Source: Sphingobacterium sp. N143 (GTDB lineage Bacteria > Bacteroidota > Bacteroidia > Sphingobacteriales > Sphingobacteriaceae). Taken from it: a stretch of 64,000 nucleotides of DNA. The translations under genes were made by a program, and so were the position numbers. This document shows, one piece after another, positions 34,201 to 43,422 of this stretch (position 1 is the first letter of the stretch; every line of letters starts with the position of its first letter). The stretch lies in NCBI RefSeq assembly GCF_030325625.1, contig NZ_JACAIS010000005.1:124001-188000 (forward strand). The letters run 5' to 3'. Below the pieces are notes generated by a model. That model did no database searches, was not told where the DNA came from, and was given only the letters and a program-made list of their open reading frames with translations.

Positions 34201-35812
34201 AGGAGAAGGAGGTCAATTACCAGGCCCTAAGGTCGATTCTTGGATCGCAAAAACCAGACACTCAACACCAGGTGTTGGCTTAATTTCGCCTCCACCGCAC
34301 CACGATATTTACTCGATAGAGGATTTGGCACAGTTAATCTTTGATTTAAAGAATGCCAACCGACAGGCAAGAATCAATGTTAAGCTGGTATCCAAAGCTG
34401 GCGTAGGTACCATTGCTGCAGGTGTAGCCAAAGCACATGCTGACGTCATCCTCATCGCAGGTTTTGATGGTGGTACCGGAGCTTCGCCCATTAGTTCGAT
34501 CAAACATGCCGGACTGCCTTGGGAACTGGGTCTTGCCGAAGCCCATCAGACACTGGTCAAGAACAAACTGCGCAGTCGGGTTGTCCTACAGGCTGACGGC
34601 CAGGTAAAGACAGGCCGGGATATTGTTATCGCAACCCTCCTAGGCGCCGAAGAGTGGGGTGTATCCACAGCTGCATTGGTCGCTGGAGGTTGTATTATGA
34701 TGCGCAAATGTCACTTAAATACCTGTCCAGTAGGTGTGGCCACACAAGATCCTGAATTGCGTAAACTATTCTCTGGAAAACCGGAAGATATCGTCAACCT
34801 ATTTACTTTCCTTGCCGAAGAAGTGCGCGAGACCATGGCATACCTTGGCTTCCGCACCATCAATGAGATGGTAGGCCGTGCCCAATTCCTCAAAAAACGG
34901 GAGAATATCGACCATTGGAAAGCAAAAAAGATCGACTTCACCGATATTCTACATGTTGAACGCAATGAACCAGGACAATCACTATACAATACCGAGGAAC
35001 AAGATCATGGTATGGCCATGATTCTAGACTGGGGATTATTGAAACAGTCCAAACTGGCACTGGAAAGCAAAACACCTGTATTTGGCACTTTCAAAGTAAA
35101 AAATACAGATCGCACCATCGGGACAATGTTATCCAATGAGATCTCCAAGCTATATGGTTCCGAAGGATTGCCTGACAACACCATTAATTTCAAATTTGAA
35201 GGGTCTGCCGGACAGAGTTTCGGTGCATTCTCAACCAAAGGACTATCCTTTGAATTGCAGGGAGAGGCCAATGATTACGTCGGCAAAGGACTGTCAGGTG
35301 CCCAACTGGCGATCTATCCTGTCGCTGAAAGCTCGCTTGTACCCGAAGACAACATCATCATCGGCAATGTGGCTTTATTTGGAGCGACATCAGGCCACCT
35401 TTTTGTGAATGGACAGGCCGGAGAACGGTTTGCCGTCCGTAACTCTGGCGCTACGGCTGTAGTCGAAGGTGTAGGTGATCACGGTTGTGAGTATATGACC
35501 GGTGGCCGTGCACTGATCCTTGGCGCAACAGGACGCAACTTTGCTGCCGGAATGAGTGGTGGTATCGCCTGGATCTACGACATCAATCATGATTTTCGGG
35601 AGAACTGCAATCAAGAAATGGTCGATTTAGATCCGCTGGAAAGTGAGGATGAAACAGCTATTATCGCCTTATTAAAGCGTCATATTTTGCTTACCAATAG
35701 TCGTAGAGCAGATTTCATCTTGCAGAACTGGTCGCGAGAGAAAAACAAATTCATTAAAGTATTCCCAAGAGAATACAAAAATGTCATTCGTCAAAAATTA
35801 GTTGAAGCATAA
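31298..35812 (+). CDS. gltB: Glutamate synthase (NADPH) large subunit
   Basis: A 1504-residue GltB making glutamate from glutamine and 2-oxoglutarate. The N-terminal class II amidotransferase has its nucleophile C21 (HDACGVGF), which becomes N-terminal after removal of a 20-residue propeptide. The central and FMN-binding synthase domains follow, with a 3Fe-4S cluster motif GGCIMMRKCHLNTCPVG (ligands C1132, C1138, C1143). The C-terminal beta-helix has repeated GGxG turns. The small subunit gltD follows after 17 bases with a GGAGG before its start. This is a standard GltBD operon with no oddity seen. Confidence 0.97.
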   Translation: MIEQRPKTEGLYDPNFEHDACGVGFVAHIKGNKSHAQVKDALTMLENMEHRGACGCDPESGDGAGIMIQLPHEFLWEECINLGIQLEEPGYYGTGMVFLPKEEAINKICRDLIEEATVERGMKFLGYRPVPVNREGIGPTALSAEPEIVQFFVSRPDGVSNTEEFERKLFVLRRLIIQKVKQHQEYPLPLYFASLSCKTIIYKGQLTTYQVGTYYLDLRDPRVVSAFGLVHSRFSTNTFPSWSLAQPFRMLAHNGEINTLTGNLNWFYAGMRSLSSPYFTEEEMEILLPIVDRGQSDSACLDNVAELLLHSGRSLTHVMLMLVPEAWDGNTQMDPLKRAFYEYHATLMEPWDGPAALCFTDGKHIGATLDRNGLRPLRYAVTSDDRVVVASEAGALPIEESTIIKKGRQQAGKIFLVDMEQGRILTDEEVKDQLINQQPYSDWLDNYKIKLEELEEPRVTYTYLSKESVFKYQKTFGFSREDLETILTPMALTGYEPTGSMGSDVPLAILSDQPQHISSYFKQFFAQVTNPPIDPIRERLVMSLATFIGNAGNILIEDKKFCHCVTLPHPILTSKELEKLRSIDTGLFQAKTIQSYFRSDGKPGSLEAGLERLCRYADDAVRDGFEVLILSDRAIDSKHAAIPSLLAVSAVHHHLIKTGNRGAVGLVVEAGDAWEVHHFACLLAFGATAINPYMALASIRTMKEQNILDTELTWPELSKNYVKAVNNGLLKIFSKMGISTLQSYHGAQIFEVLGIDKSVVDKFFCGAVSRIGGMTLDDLAKEALSKHWRGFEKSRTPQNLLPEGGIYQWKRRGEGHLWNPDTIHLLQQACRTGDYATYKKYATKINAQKEHLFTLRGLLDFAKHRNSIPLEQVEPASEILKRFATGAMSFGSISHEAHSTLAIAMNRIGAKSNTGEGGEDELRYQPLPNGDSMRSAIKQVASARFGVTSNYLTQADELQIKMAQGAKPGEGGQLPGPKVDSWIAKTRHSTPGVGLISPPPHHDIYSIEDLAQLIFDLKNANRQARINVKLVSKAGVGTIAAGVAKAHADVILIAGFDGGTGASPISSIKHAGLPWELGLAEAHQTLVKNKLRSRVVLQADGQVKTGRDIVIATLLGAEEWGVSTAALVAGGCIMMRKCHLNTCPVGVATQDPELRKLFSGKPEDIVNLFTFLAEEVRETMAYLGFRTINEMVGRAQFLKKRENIDHWKAKKIDFTDILHVERNEPGQSLYNTEEQDHGMAMILDWGLLKQSKLALESKTPVFGTFKVKNTDRTIGTMLSNEISKLYGSEGLPDNTINFKFEGSAGQSFGAFSTKGLSFELQGEANDYVGKGLSGAQLAIYPVAESSLVPEDNIIIGNVALFGATSGHLFVNGQAGERFAVRNSGATAVVEGVGDHGCEYMTGGRALILGATGRNFAAGMSGGIAWIYDINHDFRENCNQEMVDLDPLESEDETAIIALLKRHILLTNSRRADFILQNWSREKNKFIKVFPREYKNVIRQKLVEA

Positions 35813-35829
35813 TATAGGAGGCACAGATT

Positions 35830-37290
35830 ATGGGAAAAATTACAGGTTTTAAAGAATTTGAGCGCGTGCTTCCAACGAAAGAAGCTGTTGAAGGCCGTGT
35901 ACAGCATTTCAAGGAATTTAATAAAGGATATTCCGAAAATGAGCTGAATAAACAGGCTGCACGTTGTATGGATTGCGGTATTCCATTTTGTCACTCAGGC
36001 TGCCCACTGGGCAATGTTATTCCTGAATTCAATGATGCCGTATATGATGGAAAATGGGAGGAAGCTTATCAGATCTTATCCTCTACCAATAACTTCCCTG
36101 AATTTACAGGTAGAATATGCCCGGCCCCCTGTGAGTCAGCCTGTGTATTAGGGATCCACAGCAATCCCATTACAATTGAAGAAATTGAAAAGCATATCAT
36201 TGAAATCGCATTCAAAAAGGGATATGTCAAAGCCCATAAAAGCTATTTAAAAACAGGGAAGCGGGTTGCAATCGTAGGATCAGGACCTGCAGGACTTGCT
36301 GCTGCAGCACAGCTCAATAAAGCAGGCCACGATGTTGTCGTCTTTGAACGCGATGATCAGGTTGGAGGGTTACTGCGTTATGGTATTCCAGATTTCAAAT
36401 TAGAAAAATCGGTCATCGATCGTCGAATTGACCTGATGAAAGAATCTGGAATTGAATTCAGGGTAAACACTGAAGTTGGGAAAAATAGCAGTATTTACGA
36501 GTTAAAAGCATACGATGCGATTGTGCTGGCAACAGGCTCTACTGTACCATGGCATATGCAATTGCCCGGACATGATGCCACAGGTATACATTTTGCCATG
36601 GATTTTCTAACACAACAAAATAAAGAGGTTAGCGGGATCTCCATTGAGCAAGAACGCCTTTTAGCCACAGGCAAACATGTTGTGGTCATTGGTGACGGTG
36701 ATACGGGATCTGACTGTATAGGTACGTCCAACCGTCAGCAGGCAAAAAGCATTACACAAATTGCCCGGAAACCTACCCCTTCAAAGGAACGCTTAAAAAA
36801 CAATCCTTGGCCGTTAGACAAAGTCACCTTTGGCACCTCTTCCTCACAGGAAGAGGGATGTGAGCGACTTTGGGCTACAGAAACTCAAGAGTTTGTAAAA
36901 GATGAAAATGGCCATATCAAAGGACTTAAAATCAAGGAAGTCCAATACGAAGTCGATGATTTTGGGCGTAGGACACGCTTAGGGGAATCCGAAGTTCGAG
37001 AGATTCCTGCCGATCTTGTTCTTCTGGCTATCGGTTATCAGCACACTGAACATACGCTATTGGAGCAGTTGGGGGTCCGTGTTGACGAAAAAGGAAATAT
37101 CCTGGCCAATGACAAGGACTTTAAAACCACGATAGACAATATCTTTACAGCTGGCGACTGTCGGAAAGGTCAATCGTTAGTGGTATGGGCAATTTCCGAA
37201 GGCCGTGAATGTGCGCGTAAAGTAGATGAATTCCTTATGGGCTATTCTGAACTTGAAAGTAAAGATTTCCTGGTAGCAGAACAACATTAA
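35830..37290 (+). CDS. gltD: Glutamate synthase small subunit
   Basis: A 486-residue GltD that takes electrons from NAD(P)H and passes them to GltB. The N-terminal cysteines CMDCGIPFCHSGCP and CPAPCESAC bind two 4Fe-4S clusters. FAD is bound by VAIVGSGPAGLAAAA and NAD(P) by VVVIGDGDTGSDC. AGDCRKGQSLVVWAISEGR closes the flavin site near the C-terminus. It is coupled to gltB, with AGGAGG 11 bases before the ATG, one of the few good Shine-Dalgarno sequences here. A palindromic terminator ends the operon. Confidence 0.97.
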   Translation: MGKITGFKEFERVLPTKEAVEGRVQHFKEFNKGYSENELNKQAARCMDCGIPFCHSGCPLGNVIPEFNDAVYDGKWEEAYQILSSTNNFPEFTGRICPAPCESACVLGIHSNPITIEEIEKHIIEIAFKKGYVKAHKSYLKTGKRVAIVGSGPAGLAAAAQLNKAGHDVVVFERDDQVGGLLRYGIPDFKLEKSVIDRRIDLMKESGIEFRVNTEVGKNSSIYELKAYDAIVLATGSTVPWHMQLPGHDATGIHFAMDFLTQQNKEVSGISIEQERLLATGKHVVVIGDGDTGSDCIGTSNRQQAKSITQIARKPTPSKERLKNNPWPLDKVTFGTSSSQEEGCERLWATETQEFVKDENGHIKGLKIKEVQYEVDDFGRRTRLGESEVREIPADLVLLAIGYQHTEHTLLEQLGVRVDEKGNILANDKDFKTTIDNIFTAGDCRKGQSLVVWAISEGRECARKVDEFLMGYSELESKDFLVAEQH

Positions 37291-37331
37291 TTTCCGGCAG
37301 ATAAAGCCCGAATATAGTTCTTATCGAACAG

Positions 37332-37367
37332 CAAAAGAGCCGGTTGAAATTTCAACCGGCTCTTTTG
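37332..37367. terminator. gltBD terminator, 36-base palindrome
   Basis: Bases 37332-37367 form a perfect palindrome with AAAAG at one side and CTTTT at the other, centred at 37349/37350. The T run is within the palindrome. It also serves the converging EamA gene on the other strand. Confidence 0.8.
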
Positions 37368-37498
37368 TGCTGCATGCTTTTTAACTTTGTAATGCAACAA
37401 ATAATTACGCTCTTCTATAGTCTTTCCATCAAACAATTTCCTCTTTCACCATTGCTTGCATCGGAAATATCTGTAGCGCCTCCGTGACATACTCACCA

Positions 37499-38410
37499 CT
37501 AATGCAACCTACGGATCACTAGATCCTTTTGTCTTCTCTCTAATTTTGTTTTTACATATGGATACGTAAATACGGCCCCCAGCACGATACAGGCTCCCAC
37601 ATAAAATCCGCCACTCATTGTTTCTTTCTGTCCAAAAATCAACATGGCCAGCAAGATTCCATAGACAGGCTCCAGATTAGTAGTCAGGGCCACCGTAAAT
37701 GCAGATAGCTCTTTCATCACTGCAACACCCATCACGTAGGCCACTGCAGTGCAGATTACTCCTAATAAAAGGAGGTATATCAGGTCTTGTCTTCCCAATT
37801 GCATTTCGGCATTAAAATCACCGGTAAATAACATCAGGACACTGATCCAGAAGCAAGCCCCCACCATTTCATAGAAGGTGATGAGTGTGGGACTGGATTT
37901 CTTGACCATCCGTGCATTGGCAATTGAAAATATGCTGGCACAAAAAGCACAGCCAAGACCAGCAAGCAGTCCAACCAGGTAATGTGTTTCAAAAGAAAAA
38001 ATGGTATAGATTCCCAAAATAATCACCAGGCCTACAATGATATCCAACAGAGCGATCCGTTTCTTATTGATAATAGGTTCCAGTATAGCGGTGAACAATG
38101 TTACAGCAGAGAGTGTCACCAATGTAACCGACACTGTGGAAACTTTAATGGAATAAAAAAACAACACCCAATGCAGGCCAACAACGGCTCCAACCATAAA
38201 AAATTGAAGAAACTGTTTCCACGAAACTAACATCGTCTGTTTGGTCATCAAAAAATACACCAGCAAAGATACCGAGGCTATCGCGACACGGTACCAAACC
38301 AAATGAATAGCCGACACAGCTATCAAACTGCCCAGAATCCCGGTAAATCCCCAAATAAGTATTGTTAAATGCAGAATTAATATATTCCGATTTAGATGAA
38401 TTTTAGCCAT
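37499..38410 (-). CDS. EamA/DMT-family transporter
   Basis: A 303-residue inner-membrane protein with about ten hydrophobic helices in two repeated EamA halves (about 8-135 and 150-285). The motifs LEPIINKKRI and TTNLEPVYGILLAMLIFGQ at the ends of each half are typical of drug/metabolite exporters. The exported molecule is unknown. It converges with gltD. No linked regulator or enzyme suggests a substrate. Confidence 0.88.
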   Translation of the reverse strand: MAKIHLNRNILILHLTILIWGFTGILGSLIAVSAIHLVWYRVAIASVSLLVYFLMTKQTMLVSWKQFLQFFMVGAVVGLHWVLFFYSIKVSTVSVTLVTLSAVTLFTAILEPIINKKRIALLDIIVGLVIILGIYTIFSFETHYLVGLLAGLGCAFCASIFSIANARMVKKSSPTLITFYEMVGACFWISVLMLFTGDFNAEMQLGRQDLIYLLLLGVICTAVAYVMGVAVMKELSAFTVALTTNLEPVYGILLAMLIFGQKETMSGGFYVGACIVLGAVFTYPYVKTKLERRQKDLVIRRLH

Positions 38411-38518
38411 TCGTATTTTGAATATAAGTTAACTTTTAACAGAAATGGAACGTTCGTGAATACTGTTTATTTCGTCTGTAAATAGGCTAGATTGCATTCA
38501 CGACCGTTTCGACAGCAA

Positions 38519-39598
38519 TTATTTCGGCGCCCTTATCGCCAGGTACAAAGCGACCAAAAGAAAGGTAACATTCGGGATCAATACAGCAATTAATGGTGGT
38601 AATCCCCCTTTCAACGAAAACATATTGGCAAATTGAATAAAGACGATATAAGTAAAACTTAAACCGATACCAATACCCAAGCTCAGTCCAATTCCTCCCC
38701 TTACCTTTTTGGATGAAAGAGCCACCCCCATCAAGGTGAGCACAAAAGCTGAAAAAGGATAAACATAACGTTTATATTTTTCCAACAATAAGTCGTTCAT
38801 GACTCCTGTTCCTCTGGTTTCTTCCTTGCGGATACGGATATTAAGCTCTCTTGTATCCATTGCCGTAAACATATTATCGCGCAGTTCAAAGTCAGAAGGT
38901 TTCATATCCAAGGTTGTGTCTTTCACAGCCCCTTTATCCATTCGTTCCCGTAGACCATTGATGACACGGTTAGTATACCCTTCAATTTTCCATTTTGTTG
39001 ATACGGAATCCCAGGTAATACGATCCGCCATCATTTTTTCTCTAAGCGTATCTCCCTTGAAGATTTCAAGGACAAAACCATAGCCTGTCTTGGTGGAATT
39101 GTCGAAGTTATCAATATAAACATAACTGTTTTTATCCAGCTGCATATGTGTTGATATCCGAGAATTATCCTTTAATGGCTTTACATAAATATTCTCAAAA
39201 TCCACCTTCATTTTATTGGTATGAGGGATAATAAAAATGTTGAACACCAATGAAACCGCAAAAATCAGGGTCGCTGAAATCATATAGGGCCGCAGCAGTC
39301 TATTGAAACTATAACCCGCACTCAAAATCGGGACAATCTCAGTCTGATCGGCCATTTTCGATGTAAAAAAGATAACGGCGATAAAGTTGATCAATGGACA
39401 AAGAAAATTGAGATAGAACGGAATAAATCCAGCATAATACTCGAAAATAATCTTATCTAGGGGCGCTTTATATTTCAGGAAGTCATCCAATCGTTCAGAT
39501 ACATCAAATACCACCATCACAACAGTAAATATGGCCATTGTGAACACAAAGGTGGTCAGATACTTCTTGATGATGTAACGATCAATTAACGAAAGCAT
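38519..39598 (-). CDS. LptF/LptG-family LPS export permease
   Basis: A 359-residue inner-membrane protein. Three N-terminal membrane helices (about 15-35, 60-78 and 100-122), a large periplasmic jellyroll (about 130-270) and three C-terminal helices make up the YjgP/YjgQ fold. The start LIDRYIIKKYLTTFVFTMAI is typical. With LptB it extracts LPS from the inner membrane. Bacteroidota often pair it with tgt, as here: tgt is upstream on the same strand, 97 bases away. LptF and LptG cannot be told apart from sequence alone. Confidence 0.92.
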   Translation of the reverse strand: MLSLIDRYIIKKYLTTFVFTMAIFTVVMVVFDVSERLDDFLKYKAPLDKIIFEYYAGFIPFYLNFLCPLINFIAVIFFTSKMADQTEIVPILSAGYSFNRLLRPYMISATLIFAVSLVFNIFIIPHTNKMKVDFENIYVKPLKDNSRISTHMQLDKNSYVYIDNFDNSTKTGYGFVLEIFKGDTLREKMMADRITWDSVSTKWKIEGYTNRVINGLRERMDKGAVKDTTLDMKPSDFELRDNMFTAMDTRELNIRIRKEETRGTGVMNDLLLEKYKRYVYPFSAFVLTLMGVALSSKKVRGGIGLSLGIGIGLSFTYIVFIQFANMFSLKGGLPPLIAVLIPNVTFLLVALYLAIRAPK

Positions 39599-39695
39599 AT
39601 ATGTAGATTTGCGTATTAAGATATGAGATTTAATTCTCTACTTCTGCAAGCATACAGCTGCATACTTTATCTATATTTTATTTTAAGTAACTATA

Positions 39696-40826
39696 TTACA
39701 AACGTTGATCCAAAATTTTAACCATTTTATTTTTCCAATCGTAGAATGTACCATCTATGATCTTCTCCCTGGCCTGATTGACCAACCAAAGATAAAAATG
39801 TAAATTATGTAATGAAGCAATTTGTGCTCCCAAAATTTCTTGAGATTTGATTAGATGACGTAAATACGCTTTGCTGTAAAATTGGTCTGCATGCAGATCA
39901 CTTTCCACTTCAATCGGAGAGAAGTCATCTTTCCATTTTTCATTTTTGATATTGATAATACCATTTTGTGTGAAGAGCATCCCATTACGTGCATTACGCG
40001 TCGGCATGACACAATCAAACATATCCACTCCCAAAGCAATATTTTCCAAAATGTTCACCGGCGTTCCCACTCCCATTAAATAACGAGGCTTTTCTTTTGG
40101 CAGAATGTCACAGACGACTTCAGTCATTGCATACATTTCCTCAGCAGGTTCACCAACTGAAAGGCCCCCGATCGCATTACCATCCCGGTTAAAGGAAGCA
40201 ATAGTTTCTGCAGATTTTATCCGTAAATCCTTATATACCGATCCCTGCACTATGGGGAACAATGTTTGATCATATCCATAAAGAGGGTCTGTGCTGTCAA
40301 AACGGTCCACACAACGTTTCAACCAACGGTGCGTCATATCCAAAGAACGACGTGCATAACCATAATCACAAGGATAAGGTGTACACTCATCAAATGCCAT
40401 AATGATATCTGCACCAATGATACGCTGCGTGTCCATCACATTTTCAGGTGTAAAAAGGTGCTTTGATCCATCAATATGAGAACGAAAGGTGACACCTTCT
40501 TCCTTAATTTTCCTTACTTCTGTCAGAGAATATACTTGATAGCCACCAGAATCAGTCAAGATGGGACGATCCCAACCATTAAATTTATGCAAGCCCCCAG
40601 CCTTATTCAAGACATTCAGTCCTGGACGCAGATAAAGATGATAGGTATTGCCCAAGATAATCTGGGCCTCAATATCATTCTTCAATTCATGCTGATGGAT
40701 AGCCTTCACTGTACCTGCCGTACCTACAGGCATAAAAATAGGTGTTTGAATAGGACCATGTGCAGTTTCGACAACACCTGCACGTGCTTTTGAGAATTTA
40801 TCCTGTGCTTGTAGCGTAAATTTCAT
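39696..40826 (-). CDS. tgt: Queuine/preQ1 tRNA-guanine transglycosylase lacking the zinc cysteines
   Basis: A 376-residue TIM-barrel enzyme that swaps G34 of GUN anticodons for preQ1 (later queuosine). GGLSVGEP and the nucleophile-containing FDCVMPTRNARNG are intact. However, the Zn-binding CxCxxC...H of most bacterial enzymes is replaced: after DDFSPIEVES the chain reads DLHADQFYSKAYLRHL with no cysteine, though the later SLHNLHFYL is kept. The start is the ATG at 40826; the longer frame begins with ATT/TTG sequence of no similarity. A TATTTTTG box lies at 40850-40857. It is transcribed with lptF/G. Confidence 0.94.
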   Translation of the reverse strand: MKFTLQAQDKFSKARAGVVETAHGPIQTPIFMPVGTAGTVKAIHQHELKNDIEAQIILGNTYHLYLRPGLNVLNKAGGLHKFNGWDRPILTDSGGYQVYSLTEVRKIKEEGVTFRSHIDGSKHLFTPENVMDTQRIIGADIIMAFDECTPYPCDYGYARRSLDMTHRWLKRCVDRFDSTDPLYGYDQTLFPIVQGSVYKDLRIKSAETIASFNRDGNAIGGLSVGEPAEEMYAMTEVVCDILPKEKPRYLMGVGTPVNILENIALGVDMFDCVMPTRNARNGMLFTQNGIINIKNEKWKDDFSPIEVESDLHADQFYSKAYLRHLIKSQEILGAQIASLHNLHFYLWLVNQAREKIIDGTFYDWKNKMVKILDQRL

Positions 40827-40946
40827 TAATATTTCCCTAAAATATGTTGCAAAAATACTATAAAAAGATTTGCAAACAGGATGTTTCGAGAATAAATTAT
40901 CATTTTGATTTAAAAACAATCTTATCAAATATTCAAAACAAGCGCT

Positions 40947-40954
40947 TATCTTTG
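40947..40954 (+). promoter_or_regulatory. -7 box (TATCTTTG) before the glycosyltransferase gene
   Basis: A full TAnnTTTG match ending six bases before the ATG, implying an untranslated leader of only a few bases. Confidence 0.45.
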
Positions 40955-40960
40955 TAAGCT

Positions 40961-42103
40961 ATGCTTGACCTCCACGTATTTTTGACCAATCTTCCTTACA
41001 TTGCTTTTGGAATATTAGGTCTTTTTCTTTTCGTACAACTCTATTATATCCTATTTGTATACAGCAAATTGAGCCGGTATCGGGTTGAACAATCCAAGGA
41101 TGGGACCGATCTTCCACCTGTATCAGTTATCGTTTGTGCACATAATGAGGAGGACAACCTGCGTCAATTTCTACCTAGTATTCTCACCCAGCATTATCCT
41201 GATTTCGAAGTGATTGTTGTTAATGATTTTTCTACAGATGATACCCGGTGGGTCCTGAAGGAAATGAGTGAACAATATAGCCACTTAAAAATCGTGGATA
41301 TCAAAGAACATATCCGCTTAAAGCATGGGAAAAAATTCGCCGTAACCATGGGCATTAAGGCCGCAAAGCATCAAATCTTGGTCTTTACTGATGCTGATTG
41401 TGTCACTCAGTCTGACCATTGGCTCACAGAAATTGCTACAGCCTTCAGACCAGAGACTGAAATTGTATTGGGCTATTCACCCTATTTTAAACATAAAGGC
41501 CTCTTGAATCTATTGATTCGATTTGAAACCAGCCACACAGCCATGAGCTATCTGTCCTATGCACTTAAGGGGAATGCGTACATGGGTGTTGGTCGTAATT
41601 TAGCCTATAAAAAGGATCTTTTTTTTCGGAACAAGGGATTTGCCGCCCATATGCACATCAAATCCGGGGATGACGATCTTTTCGTCAATCAAAACGCTAC
41701 GCCCCGGAATGTTAACATCGTTGTTTCACCAGAATCCATCCTGTATTCAGTTCCAAAAATGACCTGGAAAAGCTATTATAAGCAAAAGGCGAGGCATTCG
41801 GGAGCATCTACCATCTATCAAAAGAGGCACCAGCGGATGTTGGGCACTCAACTGGTATCTGCTGTGTTATTTTATGTGACACTAATCCTTGTTGCACTCG
41901 TATTCCCCTCTTATTGGTATGTACCACTGGCATCCTATCTGCTACGACTACTTGCACAATGGGCAATATTTACACGTATATACAAAAAATTAGAAGTAAA
42001 AGAATTGATTTGGTGGCTGCCTGTGGTAGACTTCATCTACTATTTCTATATTTGCATCAATGGTTTGTTCAGCCGAAAAAAGAAAAAAATAAGCTGGAAA
42101 TAA
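40961..42103 (+). CDS. GT2-family membrane glycosyltransferase
   Basis: A 380-residue protein. One N-terminal membrane helix (about 11-33) precedes a GT-A domain with VSVIVCAHNEEDNL (about 53-66), the DXD-like FTDADC (about 147-152), GDDDLFVN and a QKARHSG motif resembling QxxRW. C-terminal helices lie at about 300-360. Such enzymes use nucleotide sugars at the inner membrane to extend polysaccharide or glycolipid. The product is unknown. rsmG follows 22 bases later on the same strand, so the two are probably one operon. Confidence 0.88.
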   Translation: MLDLHVFLTNLPYIAFGILGLFLFVQLYYILFVYSKLSRYRVEQSKDGTDLPPVSVIVCAHNEEDNLRQFLPSILTQHYPDFEVIVVNDFSTDDTRWVLKEMSEQYSHLKIVDIKEHIRLKHGKKFAVTMGIKAAKHQILVFTDADCVTQSDHWLTEIATAFRPETEIVLGYSPYFKHKGLLNLLIRFETSHTAMSYLSYALKGNAYMGVGRNLAYKKDLFFRNKGFAAHMHIKSGDDDLFVNQNATPRNVNIVVSPESILYSVPKMTWKSYYKQKARHSGASTIYQKRHQRMLGTQLVSAVLFYVTLILVALVFPSYWYVPLASYLLRLLAQWAIFTRIYKKLEVKELIWWLPVVDFIYYFYICINGLFSRKKKKISWK

Positions 42104-42125
42104 TTCACCTTTAAAACATGAAGTT

Positions 42126-42761
42126 TTGAATCCTACAGTCGATATCATCTATACTTATTTTCCGAAACTAACGGATACACAGAAAGAGCAATTTGCTAAA
42201 TTAGCTGAGCTCTATACCTATTGGAATAGCCAGATCAATGTCATTTCACGCAAAGATATTGATAGCCTATACCTACACCATGTATTGCATTCCTTGGGCA
42301 TTGCCAAATTTGTTCAGGAACTAGCGCCCGGAACGCAAATTCTGGATGTTGGTACCGGGGGGGGCTTCCCTGGGATTCCAATGGCGATCCTTTTTCCAGA
42401 GGTCAAATTTCATCTCGTGGATTCGATCGGAAAAAAGATCAAAGTTGTTCGTGAAGTGGCCGCTGGACTTGGACTCAACAATGTAGAAGCAGACCATATC
42501 CGTGCAGAACAATTAGACGACAAATATGATTTTGTCATATCACGCGCTGTCACCAGACTCGGGGAGTTTACGCCTTGGATCCGCAACAAGTTTACAAAAA
42601 AAGATAAAAATGGCATCCCAAATGGCATCCTTTACCTGAAGGGAGGGGATTTGAGTGAAGAAATCAAAGAGTCCAAATTAAAAGCTGAATTACATCCGCT
42701 TTCAAGTTATTTTAAAGAAGATTTCTTTGATACGAAATCTTTGGTATACGTACCTATGTAA
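42126..42761 (+). CDS. rsmG: 16S rRNA (guanine-N7) methyltransferase RsmG (GidB)
   Basis: A 211-residue SAM-dependent methyltransferase that makes m7G527 in 16S rRNA. ILDVGTGGGFPGIPMAI (about 71-87) is the SAM-binding glycine loop, VDSIGKKIKVV follows, and SRAVTRLGEF (about 139-148) is the RsmG-typical motif. The frame starts with TTG at 42126. The only nearby ATG (42118) is out of frame and hits a stop two codons later, so a TTG start is likely. A hairpin without a T run follows at 42769-42803. Confidence 0.93.
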   Translation: MNPTVDIIYTYFPKLTDTQKEQFAKLAELYTYWNSQINVISRKDIDSLYLHHVLHSLGIAKFVQELAPGTQILDVGTGGGFPGIPMAILFPEVKFHLVDSIGKKIKVVREVAAGLGLNNVEADHIRAEQLDDKYDFVISRAVTRLGEFTPWIRNKFTKKDKNGIPNGILYLKGGDLSEEIKESKLKAELHPLSSYFKEDFFDTKSLVYVPM

Positions 42762-42861
42762 ACAAAAAAGGAGGTGTGTTCAGGCTTTATCTCCCCACCT
42801 CCTACAAACAATGCATAAACACTTGGCAATATTTATTTCATATTCTACTGTCTTCTCTTTC

Positions 42862-43371
42862 TCATTCTACAACGCCCACCCGACCTTTAATTTTTGATTC
42901 TGCAATATAGAATCCTAGTACAGAAATAATAAATAGCACAAAGGTCAAACAAATAGGTTCAATTAGATCAAAAAATCTAAAGTTTCGAAATCCCCCCGAA
43001 GTATATTTAGAATCATTTACACGGTCAAAAACAAAAATAAACATGATTACATAAATATAGCCAAACTGGACACATAGGTTATATATAATCGGCTTCGGTT
43101 TCCATGCATTAACAATTATCTTTACAATATAAAAGAGCGAACATAAGACAACGGCAACTATAATCATCTCCATAACAGTAAGAAGCCTTATGTTTCCCAA
43201 GCCATAAATTATCGGAGGATGATTATCCCAAAAAACTGTAGAAAGTGTATTTTCTTTCAGCCAAAGTGATCCTGATATAACGATCAAAACTGGAGTTATA
43301 ATCGTAAATAGCCAAAATGTCTGTACGATAGTTTTTGGTTGTTTTGTGAGTATTATACCTTTTTGAAACAT
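42862..43371 (-). CDS. Membrane protein of unknown function
   Basis: A 169-residue protein with four likely membrane helices (about 17-37, 60-82, 95-118 and 137-160). No charged catalytic motif is seen. The ATG complement at 43369-43371 was used; the longer frame begins with TTG. It is the last gene of a probable three-gene unit with the PanE-like and hemerythrin genes, 51 bases downstream of the former. I do not recognise a family. G+C and codon use look AT-rich and accessory-like compared with gltBD. Confidence 0.65.
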   Translation of the reverse strand: MFQKGIILTKQPKTIVQTFWLFTIITPVLIVISGSLWLKENTLSTVFWDNHPPIIYGLGNIRLLTVMEMIIVAVVLCSLFYIVKIIVNAWKPKPIIYNLCVQFGYIYVIMFIFVFDRVNDSKYTSGGFRNFRFFDLIEPICLTFVLFIISVLGFYIAESKIKGRVGVVE

Positions 43372-43422
43372 TTTTTTATGGTTAAAATTACCCCTTTTAA
43401 AATCCAATTCTTAAGATAAATT

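Noticed and set aside
37392-37487. A 31-residue frame two bases after a TAACTTTG box
   Set aside because: It looks like a leaderless start but the peptide is Ser/Pro-rich without character and lies in the 3' region between converging genes. The box occurs by chance at such frequency in AT-rich DNA.
42769-42803. Hairpin after rsmG as a terminator
   Set aside because: An eight-base-pair AGGAGGTG/CACCTCCT stem with a 19-base loop and no T run; too weak to call.
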